The translations under genes and the position numbers were made by a program. From BD2-11 sp965115885 (GTDB lineage: Bacteria > Gemmatimonadota > Gemmatimonadetes > Longimicrobiales > Gaopeijiaceae), in assembly GCA_965115885.1 (NCBI GenBank), contig OZ220479.1, positions 2,108,001 to 2,172,000 on the forward strand: 64,000 nucleotides of DNA. Reading direction: 5' to 3'. Of the stretch, positions 28,601 through 38,165 are shown piece after piece. The notes beneath the pieces are model-generated. The model did no database searches. It was not told the origin of the DNA and saw only the letters and a program-made list of their open reading frames with translations. Each line of letters starts with the position of its first letter. The first letter of the stretch is position 1.

Positions 28601-28796
28601 GCTCGGGCTGCTCCCGCTGGTGCTCTTCTCCGAGACGGCCGACTCCACCATCTGGAACGCGCTGGGCTACGCGCTCATCGGCGGGCTGCTGTCCTCCACG
28701 ATCTTCGTGCTGGCCACCACGCCGGCCATCTACCTGCTCGTCGAAGGGCGCGGCGCGCGCGCGGGACGTTCGGCCGCGCGCGCGCCGGCGGCCTGA
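25611..28796 (+). CDS. RND efflux permease (second of two)
   Basis: The 1061-residue protein starts at GTG 25611, 70 bases after the first permease. It has the same fold (N-helix RRPVAVAMGCLAVALMG; helix 4 GLIVDNAIVVLES; C-terminal bundle GGIVVNNAILLVDNINR) but is only distantly similar to its neighbour. It also has Asn beside the relay Asp. A Gly/Ala-rich loop of about 45 residues sits in the central cytoplasmic link. Side-by-side permeases with one adaptor recall MdtBC, which work as a heterotrimer; that is a possibility here, not shown. Confidence 0.9.
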   Translation: MIGGSIRRPVAVAMGCLAVALMGANAWRNIPIELLPDTRLPRINVDATWRGASPETVEAFLTSPIESVVQQVKGVEKVVSISSEVQGSGTASVEVHFSRDTDMDFARLDLSERLSALEEELPPAVRRIFVRPYVPPEFESRSQRGFLRYAYTGPYTLEALRADLDDRVAPDLSQIEGVALVQASGGRERLVEIELDEDRVSALGLSPYSVSARINDLDLVREAGAIRTGDREWSVTIQNRVARAEEIRSAVLLENRGALVRVADVADVRDSYEEPRSYNRIDGRPAVSFVAIREIGANTVRAAEAVKARVAQLERAGLGEARMILNYDESEDIREQLTDLRTRALISAFVIFAVLLLFLRSFRSAGVVFMTIAFSVLISLNLIYFGGMTLNLLTLMGLALGFGLIVDNAIVVLESVFRRWQAGRGAEAAASEGARQVVLPILASTATTLIVFVPFVYLQGELRVFYVPLAIVVALTLGASLAVAFTFIPALAARVLPGVRREAGGGGRADAEGAAAAGDGTAGRGGASAPTTGARPPPLYTRIYSAIVGFTLRHAWLAVTAAALTFGGSWYLFQNYVSRGMLWGGGMGSDTYVLITIELPRGSDLERTDDLVRSFEERLAAIPEVERFASQVTGTYGRITVNFPDSLENTGVPMAIKERMFSYSLGFTGAEVRVIGVGLGFYGSSGGSLPNYSMKVLGYNYEKVREIAEDLGDRLARVPRVRAIDTNSAGRFVRERATEFVVEIERDQLARHDVSVEELVGRMNAAVAGQTGQAELKIGGDEVRYEVKLEGYRDTDVQELLETVVGTSAGAGIRLGDVISIAPKDVLAWIRREDQQYERTVAYEFAGPRRLGDLYYDGIVEATELPAGYAIVEDEGFRWSQEDRRQIYAVLAVSILLVYMVTAALFESVRLPLCVLLTVPMALIGVFLTFFYTDAAFTREAYVGVIMMGGIVVNNAILLVDNINRVRRASGGDLRAAILAGTLERVRPILMTTATTVLGLLPLVLFSETADSTIWNALGYALIGGLLSSTIFVLATTPAIYLLVEGRGARAGRSAARAPAA

Positions 28797-28810
28797 TCCG
28801 GACCGGTCCC

Positions 28811-30301
28811 GTGCGCGTCCGCTTCGCCCCCTCCCCGACCGGCGCCCTGCACGTCGGCGGCGCCCGCACCGCGCTCTTCAACTGGCTGCTCGCGCGCCGG
28901 AGCGGCGGGACCTTCGTGCTGCGCATCGAGGACACCGACCGCGCCCGCTCCAGCGAGGCGACGACCCGGGCGATCCTCGACGGGCTCGAGTGGCTGGGCC
29001 TCGACTGGGACGAGGGGCCCTTCTTCCAGAGCGCCCGGGCGAACGAACACGCCGCGGCCGGCCGCGAGCTGCTGGCCGCGGGACGCGCGTACCGGGACTT
29101 CTCGACGCCCGAGGAACTCGCCCGCGACCGCGCGAACGCGGCCGCCCTGGGGAGCCGGGCCGCGCGCGCGGCCCGGCGGCGGGCGGAGGCGATGGCCGCG
29201 GGCGAGTCCGACGAGCGCGCGGCGGCGGGCGAGGCCCACGCGGTGCGTTTCCTGGTGCCGGAGGGGTCCACGGAATGGGAAGACGCGGTCCACGGCCCGA
29301 CGCGCTTCCGCAACTCCGACGTCGACGACCCGGTCGCGCTGCGCGCCGACGGCAGCCCGACCTACAACCTCGCGGTCGTCTGCGACGACGCCCACGCGCG
29401 CATCGACCTGGTGCTCCGGGGCGACGACCACCTCTCCAACACGCCCAAGCAGATTCTCATGGCGCGCGCCTTGGGCTTTCCCGTGCCGCGCTTCGGCCAC
29501 GTGCCGCTCATCCTGGGCCGGGACGGCAAGCGCCTCTCCAAGCGCCACGGCGCCACCGACGTCGCCGAGTACCGGTCGGACGTGCTGCCGGAGGCGATGG
29601 TCAACTTCCTGGCCCTGCTCGGCTGGTCCCCCGGCGACGACCGGGAAGTCATGGAGCGGGACGAGATCGTCCGGCGGTTCTCGCTCGACCGCGCCCTGCG
29701 CAAGAGTTCGGTGTTCGACGCCGACAAGCTCGCGTGGCTGAACGGCCGACATCTTTCGGGGACGGACCTCCCCCGGCTGGCGTCGCTCGCGAGCGCGCGC
29801 CTCGCCCGGATCCGGCCGGAGGCGGAGGCCGCCGTGCGCGCGCGGCCGGACTGGTACGCCGGCCTGCTCGACCTGCTGCGTCCGCGCGCGCGCAGCCTGG
29901 ACGCCCTCGCGCGCGGCGTGCTGCCGTACCTCCCGGGCGCGGTCCGCCACGAACCCGCGGCGGTGCGCAAACACTGGAAGCGTCCGGCCGAGACGCGGGC
30001 CCGCCTGGAGGCGCTCCGCCGAAGACTCGAGGGCTGCGCCGCCTGGCGGCCGGAGCCGCTGGAGGACGCGCTTCGGGGGCTGGCGGAGGAGTTGGGCGTC
30101 GGCGCCGGGCGCCTGATCCATCCGCTCCGGGTGGCGCTCACCGGCCAAGCGGCGAGCCCGGGAATCTTCGACGTGCTCCGTTTCCTGGGACGGGAACTCT
30201 CGCTCGAACGCATCGAAAGAGCGCTGGAGGAGCTGGAGAAGCCGACCGAGGAGGACGCCCCCCCGCGGACGCGACCCGGAGACCGGACGCCCTCCGCATG
30301 A
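28811..30301 (+). CDS. gltX: Glutamyl-tRNA synthetase
   Basis: The 496-residue class I synthetase opens with VRFAPSPTGALHVGGARTA, whose HVGG is the HIGH-type motif, then RIEDTDR. The KMSKS-type loop is KRLSKRHG at about residues 240-247, and YNLAVVCDD and RGDDHLSNTPKQ are family blocks. It charges tRNA-Glu, and tRNA-Gln too if Gln is made by amidotransfer. The start is GTG 28811, 14 bases after the RND permease stop, an unusual partner for a synthetase gene. Its stop overlaps the next start (ATGA). Confidence 0.95.
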   Translation: MRVRFAPSPTGALHVGGARTALFNWLLARRSGGTFVLRIEDTDRARSSEATTRAILDGLEWLGLDWDEGPFFQSARANEHAAAGRELLAAGRAYRDFSTPEELARDRANAAALGSRAARAARRRAEAMAAGESDERAAAGEAHAVRFLVPEGSTEWEDAVHGPTRFRNSDVDDPVALRADGSPTYNLAVVCDDAHARIDLVLRGDDHLSNTPKQILMARALGFPVPRFGHVPLILGRDGKRLSKRHGATDVAEYRSDVLPEAMVNFLALLGWSPGDDREVMERDEIVRRFSLDRALRKSSVFDADKLAWLNGRHLSGTDLPRLASLASARLARIRPEAEAAVRARPDWYAGLLDLLRPRARSLDALARGVLPYLPGAVRHEPAAVRKHWKRPAETRARLEALRRRLEGCAAWRPEPLEDALRGLAEELGVGAGRLIHPLRVALTGQAASPGIFDVLRFLGRELSLERIERALEELEKPTEEDAPPRTRPGDRTPSA

Positions 30302-30835
30302 GACGAGGCGCGACGTCGGCGGCGCGCCTCGTCCTCCTCGCCCTGGCCGCGCTGGATCCTGCGGGCCTCTCGGCGCAGCGGGCCGACCGCAAGGCCGTGG
30401 AGGTCGTCTTCGACGCGCTCCCGCCCGGCGCGCGGCCCGTCTTCTTCGCCGAGCGGGTCGGGCGCCCCCCCGGCGCCAGCGGCCGCGCGCTGCTGGACGA
30501 CGAGACCCGGGACGCGCTGGAGCGATTGAGCTACGTGGAGGTCGCGGCGGTCGAGGACGCGTTGCTCTGCCCCGACTTCCCCTCCCCCGAAGGCTGCCGC
30601 ATCCGGAACGGGGGCATGCTCTACCAGCTCGTCATGCCCGAACCGATCGTCGACGGGCGGCTGTCGATGCGCGTGGTGCGCCTGATCGACGGAGCCGGCG
30701 CCGACGGGGCGATCCGGCGCGAGGTGTGGGACATCCTGATGGTGCCCGACGCCGAGATGGGGTGGCGGGCGGCCCGCGTCCGGCTGGACGCCGCGGGCGA
30801 CGGCCCGTGGGCGCCGCCCCGCCGCCGGGAGCGGG

Positions 30836-32059
<1,224 letters not shown>

Positions 32060-32105
32060 CCGCCTCCCCCCGCGTGCGGGTTGTCCTTCGCGCTCGAGCG
32101 TGGCA

Positions 32106-32114
32106 ATTCTAGCA
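32106..32114 (-). promoter_or_regulatory. Extended -10 promoter element for ispG
   Basis: On the minus strand the sequence reads TGCTAGAAT, an extended -10 (TGn plus TAGAAT, five of six consensus bases). It lies about 47-55 bases before the ispG ATG in otherwise GC-rich sequence. No good -35 hexamer is visible, which is common for extended -10 promoters. Confidence 0.5.
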
Positions 32115-32185
32115 CCCGAACCCCAGCCGCACAGGTGCGGCCGGGCCCCGACGAGTCCCTCTCCCCCCACCCCGCGAGGATGCGA

Positions 32186-32380
32186 ATGTCGCGCACCACG
32201 ATCCGCGTCGTCAGAAACGGCCCCTGCCGAGTCGACGGCGAAATCGAGCTCCTGGACGACGCCGGCGCCCCCATCGAAACCCGTCCCGGCAAGGCCACCT
32301 TCCTCTGCCGCTGCGGCGGATCGGAGAACAAGCCGTTCTGCGACGGAACCCACAAGCGCATCGGCTTCGAGGCGGACTGA
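32186..32380 (+). CDS. CDGSH iron-sulfur domain protein
   Basis: The 64-residue protein contains CRCGGSENKPFCDGTH, an exact match to the CDGSH zinc-finger pattern C-x-C-x2-S-x3-P-x-C-D-G-x2-H, so it should bind a [2Fe-2S] cluster through three Cys and one His. The start at 32186 is chosen over the in-frame ATG at 32180 because GAGGA precedes it by five bases. Role: redox or iron-sulfur chemistry, not specific. It is divergent from ispG. Confidence 0.88.
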   Translation: MSRTTIRVVRNGPCRVDGEIELLDDAGAPIETRPGKATFLCRCGGSENKPFCDGTHKRIGFEAD

Positions 32381-32419
32381 CGGCGGCGGCGGGGGCGGGC
32401 GACGCCCCCGCCCCGCCGT
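32380..32419. terminator. GC-rich hairpin between convergent genes
   Basis: Nested inverted repeats, ACGGCGG/CCGCCGT outside and CGGGGGCG/CGCCCCCG inside with a five-base loop, begin at the CDGSH gene stop and face the end of susD. The position between convergent genes fits a bidirectional terminator. There is no T-run, so rho-independent termination is uncertain. Confidence 0.5.
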
Positions 32420-32521
32420 CCGCGCGTCCGAACCCCTCCGGGACGCGACGCGCGGGAACGCGCGGCGGGTGGGCGAGCGCCCCGCCCTCCGGCCGCCGCC
32501 GGACGCCCGCTCCGCCCCCCC

Positions 32522-33946
32522 TCAGCCCGGGTTCTGCACCATCTCGCCGGGCGCCACGTCGATCTCCCGCTGCGGAATCGGATAGACCTTGCGGACGTCT
32601 CCCTGCGAGAGGCCGGCCGCCTTCAGGGGCTCGAAGTCCGCCATCACCCGCTCGGCCACCCCGAAGCGCAGCAGATCGGCCCAGCGCTTGCCCTCCGTGA
32701 CGAACTCGAGGCGCCGTTCGAAGAGGAGCTTGTCGCGGAAGCTCCCGGGAGTGTCGGCGCCGATCGGAGACGCCCCGGCGCGCGCGCGCACCCGGTTGAT
32801 CAGCGCGTACGCCTCCGCGCCCTCGCCGAGCGCTTCGGCCAGCATCAGCAGCACGTCGGCATAGCGGAAGACGGGGAAGTTGTTGTCCGCGTCCCCCGGC
32901 CCGAAGGGGACGCTCTCCCACTTCTTGACGTACGCTTCCCCCTCCTCCGAGACGGCGAAGGTGCCGCCCATGCCGCGCGCGTCCCGCTCCTCCGTCCCGA
33001 ACTGCACGGCGTGGATCTCCTCGATGCCCGGGGAGAGGATCTGGGGCGCGTTGCCGGCCCCGACCCCGCCGGATCCGCCGAACGGCGTGTAGTAGTCGGT
33101 GAACTGGCTGCCCGTCCCGGTGCCGCCCGCCTTGTACTGGATCTCGAAGACGGACTCGACGTTGTTCTCGTTCGCCACCCCCCAGAGGTCGGCGTAGTCC
33201 GGGACCAGCGCGTACTGTCCGGAAGCGACCACCCGCCGCAGGGCCTGCTCCGCCTGGGCCGGTCGGCCCCGGGTCAGGTGCACCAAGCCGAGCAGGGCGT
33301 TGGCCGCGCCGCTGGTGGCGCGCCCCGCGTCGGCGGCGCCGTAGGAGGCCGGGAGCAAGCCCTGGGCGATCTCGAGATCGCCGGCGATCCGCTCGTAGAC
33401 CGCGTCCGCGCTCACCTGGTTCACTTCGACGTCGGGCGAAGTCACCGCATCGAGCTGAAGCGGCACGTTCCCCCAGAGGACGGCGAGGTGGTAGTAGAAG
33501 AGCGAGCGGACGAAGAGCGCCTCGCCGCGGATGCGGTCGGCGACCGCCGCGTCCTCCAGGTTGTCCAGCCGGTCGAGGATCAGGTTGGTGCGGGCGATGC
33601 CGCGGTAGGCGGTGGTCCAGGGGACCGACAACTCCTCCTGCGTCGACAGCTCCGAGAAGTGGGCGATCCGGTGGTACACCTCCGCCAAGCCGGTCGCGCC
33701 GCCCCCGTTCATGGTGTTGTCCGAACGCATCTCGTGGAGGAGGACGTAGGAGCGGTTGTAGGCGCCGTCGTCGGCCAGCGTGGCGTAGGCGCCGTTGATG
33801 GCCACGTCGAAGTCGGTGGGCGTCCGGTAGAAGTCCTCCACGTTCCGCTCGGAGAGCGGGCTCAGCAGGGTGAAGTCCTCGCTGCAGGAGGAGAGAAGGA
33901 GGAGAAGGATCGGCAGGCTCGCCAGGGCTCGTGCGCTCGTCTTCAT
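32522..33946 (-). CDS. RagB/SusD family nutrient-binding lipoprotein
   Basis: The product is 474 residues. The N-terminal signal ends in LLSSC, a lipobox, then SusD features: PTDFDVAINGAYATL, helical TPR-like repeats in the first half, and the C-terminal LLFERRLEFVTEGKRWADLLRFG block. It sits on the cell surface as the lid of the SusC barrel and captures an oligosaccharide or peptide ligand. It follows susC by 16 bases, so the two form one unit. No degradative enzyme is in the same operon, so the ligand is unknown. Confidence 0.93.
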   Translation of the reverse strand: MKTSARALASLPILLLLLSSCSEDFTLLSPLSERNVEDFYRTPTDFDVAINGAYATLADDGAYNRSYVLLHEMRSDNTMNGGGATGLAEVYHRIAHFSELSTQEELSVPWTTAYRGIARTNLILDRLDNLEDAAVADRIRGEALFVRSLFYYHLAVLWGNVPLQLDAVTSPDVEVNQVSADAVYERIAGDLEIAQGLLPASYGAADAGRATSGAANALLGLVHLTRGRPAQAEQALRRVVASGQYALVPDYADLWGVANENNVESVFEIQYKAGGTGTGSQFTDYYTPFGGSGGVGAGNAPQILSPGIEEIHAVQFGTEERDARGMGGTFAVSEEGEAYVKKWESVPFGPGDADNNFPVFRYADVLLMLAEALGEGAEAYALINRVRARAGASPIGADTPGSFRDKLLFERRLEFVTEGKRWADLLRFGVAERVMADFEPLKAAGLSQGDVRKVYPIPQREIDVAPGEMVQNPG

Positions 33947-33962
33947 GGGGAATCTCCTTGGG

Positions 33963-36900
33963 CTAGAATCCGATCTCGGCGCCGAACTGGAACGCCCGCA
34001 TCAGCGGATAGGCCCCGTAGTCCTGCCCCGGGGTCAGCCCGCCCGACTGGACGCTCGCTTCCGGGTTCCAGCCCCAGTAGTCCGTCCATATGTACACGTT
34101 GTTCACGGCCCCGAAGACCCGCACGCTGGCCGGCGCCCGGCCGAAGATCCCGCCCAGCAGCTCCGGCGGCACGTCGTACGACAGCGTGACGCTCTTGAAG
34201 CTCGTGTAGGAACCGTCCTCCATCTGGTAGTTCGAGGGGCGCGTGTTGCCGCCGTGGTCCTGTCGGTCGGGCTTGTGGTCCCAGCCGTTGCCCGGTTGCT
34301 CGGGCGACCTCCAGTAGTTGCCGACCAAGTTGCCGTAGGCGTTGAAGTTGCCCTGCGCGGTCAGGTGCCGGCGGGTGAGGTTCAGGACCTCGCGCCCGAC
34401 GACGCCCTGGAAGAAGACGCCGATCTCCAGGTCGCCCCAGGCGAAGCGGTTGAACAGACCCCAGGTCAGGTCGGGGTTGTAGCTGCCCAGCTCGGTGCGG
34501 TCGGCGGCGGTGATGCGCCCGTCCCCGTCGACGTCCTTCCAGCGGATGTCGCCGGGGGCGACGTCGCGTTCGTCCACGGGACCCGCGTCGATCTCCGCTT
34601 GGTTCCGGTAGATGCCGTCGTGCACGTAGCCGTAGTAGGCGCCGATCTCGCCCCCGACCTGGGTGATGTGGCGCACGCCCGCGACGCCGGCGGCCAGGAT
34701 GGGATCGCCTTCCGGGCCCAGTCGGATCACCTCGTTGGAGTTCGAGCCCAGGTTCAGGTCCGTGGTCCACCGGAAGTCGCCGACTAGGTTGCGCGAGGTG
34801 ATCTGCGCCTCGAAACCGGCGTTGCGCACCTCGCCGATGTTGGTCAGCACGGTGGCGAAGCCGGTGGAGGAGGGCACGTTCACGTTCAGGAGCAGGTCAT
34901 CGGTGTCGCTGACGTAGTAGTCCAGCGCGCCGTAGACGCGGTCGGCCAGGATCCCGAAGTCGACGCCCGCGTTGAGTTGCCGGGTCGTCTCCCAAGTCAG
35001 TTCGCGGTTGCCCAGCGTCCGCGGCCCGGCGCCGGCCGCGACCGCGCCGCCCAGAACGTACGGCTCGCGCCCGACCAGGCCGATGGAACCGTAGTTGGGG
35101 ATCTGGAAGTTTCCGGTGACGCCGTAGCTGATCCGCGGCTTGAGCTGGCTGAAGAGGGCGTTCCCGCGCATGAACGGCTCCTCGGTCACCTGCCACCCGA
35201 GGGAGAGCGAGGGGAAGTAGCCGGTCTGGTTCCCCCACCCGAAGCGCGACGAGCGGTCGGAGCGGAAGGTCGCGGTGGCCAGATACCGGTTCAGGAGGGA
35301 GTAGTTGACCCTGCCCAACGCGGAGACCAGGGACCATTCCGACTGTTCCTGGTCCCCCCCGGTGATCTCGCCTCCGTTGACGGTCCTGACCTGGTCGTCG
35401 GGGAAGTTGCGCGCGATCACGTCCTGGGTCTCGTTGAACTGCCGTTCGGCGGTGTAGCCGGCCAGCACGTCGAAGCTGTGCGCGCCGGACGTCTTGTCCC
35501 AGGAGAGAGTGTTCTCGAGCAACCAGTTGCGGCTCTGGCCCGAGAAGGCCTGCGCGTACGGGTCGGGCACGTCCCTGCCCCGGTACTGAAGTCGGGTTCC
35601 CTGGTAGAAGTGCCGGTTGCTGGTGTCGTAGTCGTAGCCGAAGAGCGCCCGGTAGCGGAGGTCGTCGCGCAGATCCAGGTCGGCCGACACGCTGCCGAAC
35701 ACGCGGCCCGTCTGCAGGTCGTCGTCGATGTAGTCGCGCACGGCGAGGGCGTGGTTGGTGCTGGTCATCCCGTTGCCCAGGGCGTTGATGCTCTTCTCGC
35801 CCCGTTGCAGGTAGCCGCCCGCCGCGTCGCGGATGGGGGCGACGGGCGACGACACCATCGCCGAGTAGATGATGCCCGGCGGCCGTCCGAAGTAGGGCGC
35901 GTGCGCGGCCTTGCGGTCGTGGTCTGCGTAGGCGGAGTTGACGTCCACGCCGAGCTCGAGCCGGTCGACCGGATTCAGGGTCAGGTTGGCCCGCAGGGCG
36001 AGCCGCCGGAAGTTGGAGCCCTGGATGACGCCCGACTGGTCCATGTAGGAGCCGGAGACGAAGTAGGCGAGGTTCTCCGAGCCGCCCCGAACCGAGGCGT
36101 CGTAGTTCTGCAGGACCGCCTCCTCCAGGATGGCGCCCACCCAGTCGCTGTCGGTCCCGTCCCAGTTCACGTAGGCCTCCGGGATCATCTGGGTGGCGCT
36201 CGCGCCGTTCTCGGCGCGACCGGCGTTGGTGTCGGGATCGTAGTCGGGGTTGTAGCCGGGGCTGGCCGGATTGAGCGGGTCGCGACCCCGGAGGTAGGCG
36301 TTGTTGCGGGCGTCCTTCACGTACTGGACGTTCTCGGCGGCGGTCATCAGACGGGGCCGGTTGAACGCGGTCTGGAAGCCCCCGTACGCCCGGAAGCTCG
36401 CTTGCGGCGCGGCGCCGCGCTGCCCCCGCTTGGTCGTGATCAGAATGACCCCGTTCGAGCCGCGCGAGCCGTAGATGGCCGCGGCCGCCGCGTCCTTCAG
36501 CACCTCGACGTTCTCGATGTCGTTGGGGTTGAGGTTCGCCAGCGGGTTGGCCCGCGTGACCCCGAACCTCGCGTTCTGCAGATCGACCTCGCCCTCGATG
36601 TCCAGGTTCATCGAGTACGGCACGCCGTCGATCACGTAGAGGGGCTCGGTGCCGGCGGAAATCGAGCCCCTGCCCCGGACCAGGACCTGGGGCGCGGCTC
36701 CGGGCTCGCCGGTCGATTCGGCCACGTTGACCCCCGCGAGCCGCCCCTGCAAAACGGTCTGCAGGTTGGGCGTGACGGCGGCTTGGGCGATCTCGACGCC
36801 CGGGACCGAAGTCACCGATCCCGTCACCTCCCTGCGCAACTGGGTCCCGTACCCGACCACCACCAGCTCGTCCAGGCCGAGCACCGTCCCGACGAGGGCG

Positions 36901-37202
36901 ACGTCCTCCACCGCGCCCTGCCCGGCGGCGACCGAGATCTCCCGGCGCACGGTCTCGAAACCGAGGTACTGGAAGAGGAGGACCTGCGCTCCGGCGGGGA
37001 CGCCGACGAGGAGGTAGCGACCCCGCTCGTCGGTGAGGCCGCCGATGCCCGTCCCCTCGATGGACACCTGGACGGTGGCGAGCGGTTCTCCGGTTTCGGC
37101 GGCGGTGACGGTGCCGGTCACCTGCGCCTGCGTCTGGGCCGGCAGCGCCAGCGCGACCGCGCCGGCGAGCAGGACGGTCGGGATTCGAACGCTTGTCCGC
37201 AT
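33963..37202 (-). CDS. SusC/RagA family TonB-linked outer membrane protein
   Basis: The 1079-residue protein has a signal peptide, a carboxypeptidase-regulatory N-domain (VTGTVTAAETGEPLATVQVSIEG region), a TonB box region (LDELVVVGYGTQ), a plug domain (LYVIDGVPY; IENVEVLKDAAAAAIYG) and a long beta-barrel ending in an aromatic strand (FGAEIGF). This is full SusC length. It imports ligand delivered by SusD using TonB energy. Upstream of the ATG is an AT-rich patch (37205-37240 and 37305-37345) likely to hold the promoter. Confidence 0.94.
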   Translation of the reverse strand: MRTSVRIPTVLLAGAVALALPAQTQAQVTGTVTAAETGEPLATVQVSIEGTGIGGLTDERGRYLLVGVPAGAQVLLFQYLGFETVRREISVAAGQGAVEDVALVGTVLGLDELVVVGYGTQLRREVTGSVTSVPGVEIAQAAVTPNLQTVLQGRLAGVNVAESTGEPGAAPQVLVRGRGSISAGTEPLYVIDGVPYSMNLDIEGEVDLQNARFGVTRANPLANLNPNDIENVEVLKDAAAAAIYGSRGSNGVILITTKRGQRGAAPQASFRAYGGFQTAFNRPRLMTAAENVQYVKDARNNAYLRGRDPLNPASPGYNPDYDPDTNAGRAENGASATQMIPEAYVNWDGTDSDWVGAILEEAVLQNYDASVRGGSENLAYFVSGSYMDQSGVIQGSNFRRLALRANLTLNPVDRLELGVDVNSAYADHDRKAAHAPYFGRPPGIIYSAMVSSPVAPIRDAAGGYLQRGEKSINALGNGMTSTNHALAVRDYIDDDLQTGRVFGSVSADLDLRDDLRYRALFGYDYDTSNRHFYQGTRLQYRGRDVPDPYAQAFSGQSRNWLLENTLSWDKTSGAHSFDVLAGYTAERQFNETQDVIARNFPDDQVRTVNGGEITGGDQEQSEWSLVSALGRVNYSLLNRYLATATFRSDRSSRFGWGNQTGYFPSLSLGWQVTEEPFMRGNALFSQLKPRISYGVTGNFQIPNYGSIGLVGREPYVLGGAVAAGAGPRTLGNRELTWETTRQLNAGVDFGILADRVYGALDYYVSDTDDLLLNVNVPSSTGFATVLTNIGEVRNAGFEAQITSRNLVGDFRWTTDLNLGSNSNEVIRLGPEGDPILAAGVAGVRHITQVGGEIGAYYGYVHDGIYRNQAEIDAGPVDERDVAPGDIRWKDVDGDGRITAADRTELGSYNPDLTWGLFNRFAWGDLEIGVFFQGVVGREVLNLTRRHLTAQGNFNAYGNLVGNYWRSPEQPGNGWDHKPDRQDHGGNTRPSNYQMEDGSYTSFKSVTLSYDVPPELLGGIFGRAPASVRVFGAVNNVYIWTDYWGWNPEASVQSGGLTPGQDYGAYPLMRAFQFGAEIGF

Positions 37203-37413
37203 GGTTCCTCGCAGTCCTATGTCCTACTTTAGTGGATTCGGGGGTGCGCGCCCGGGACCCGAGCCGGCCCGTCGCGCACGGGTCGGGAACGGTCGGAACG
37301 CGGAGCAAGTTAAAACGAAAACTAGGGAAAGGCGGCCCCTCGAGGGCATGGAAAAACCTAGAGCGACGGGCCCGGAAGCGCACCTGTCGGGCTCGCCGGG
37401 CCAACCTCGGACG

Positions 37414-37938
37414 TCAGCGGCGCCGGGTCGTGATCAGGATCACCCCGTTCGCGCCCCGACTTCCGTAGATCGCCGCGGCCCCGGCGTCCTTCAGGACGTC
37501 GATGCGCAGAACGTCCCTCGCGCCGATGGCCGCGAGCGCCGAGGCGGCCGGCGTCATGAGCGGCCGGCCGTCGACCACGAAGAGCGGTTCGGCGCCGCCC
37601 GGACGCGACGAAGCCGCGCGGACCCGGATCCGGACGTCGCCGTCGCCCAAGCGTCGAACGTACACCCCCGGAAGCCGACCCTCGACGAGGTCGGCGACGC
37701 CGGTCGCCTCCCGCCCCGCGTCCTCGGCCCGGAGGGAGGACACCGCGCCCGTCAGCCGGTCCGGGTCCTGGGCGCCGTACCCGACGCGCACCCGGTCGCC
37801 GGAGGCGCTTTCGGGGGTGGACCGGGCGCCGTTCGGGCCGGAGAAGGGCGCGGGCGCCGCGAGGCAGCCGGTCAGGAGACCCGCCGCCAGCGCGGGGGCC
37901 GAGGCCGCCCGCGGAAGGGACGTCTTCCGCTCGTTCGT
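37414..37938 (-). CDS. Plug-domain-only lipoprotein (TonB receptor plug fragment), start unclear
   Basis: About 174 residues: Lys-rich start, hydrophobic leader with LLTGC lipobox, a spacer with VGYGAQ (compare VGYGTQ of SusC), then a plug domain (DLVEGRLPGVYV, LFVVDGRPLM, VLRIDVLKDAGAAAIYG) that ends exactly at the plug end with VILITTRRR and no barrel. Plug-only lipoproteins do occur in this type of bacteria. No in-frame ATG, GTG or TTG lies near the leader; an ACG at 37938 follows GGAGGAGGA at good spacing and is used here as a placeholder. It could act as a surface accessory or be a dead fragment. Confidence 0.6.
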   Translation of the reverse strand, partial: TNERKTSLPRAASAPALAAGLLTGCLAAPAPFSGPNGARSTPESASGDRVRVGYGAQDPDRLTGAVSSLRAEDAGREATGVADLVEGRLPGVYVRRLGDGDVRIRVRAASSRPGGAEPLFVVDGRPLMTPAASALAAIGARDVLRIDVLKDAGAAAIYGSRGANGVILITTRRR

Positions 37939-38165
37939 CTCCGGTCCTCCTCCGCGCCGCCCCCCCGGCCCGGGACGCGAGCGGCCCGATCCCCGTCCAT
38001 CTCGTCCGAGAGCCCGTTCTCGCTTCCGACGATCGAGCGACTCGGAGAGTTTCCGACCGTCGGCGCCGGCAGGGGACCGAAGTCGAGGAAGAGACCGCTT
38101 CGCGGCTACCGCGGGCAACGGAGCTTCCGGAGCGACGCGCGGCGTCGGATGCTCTCCCCGGAGCG

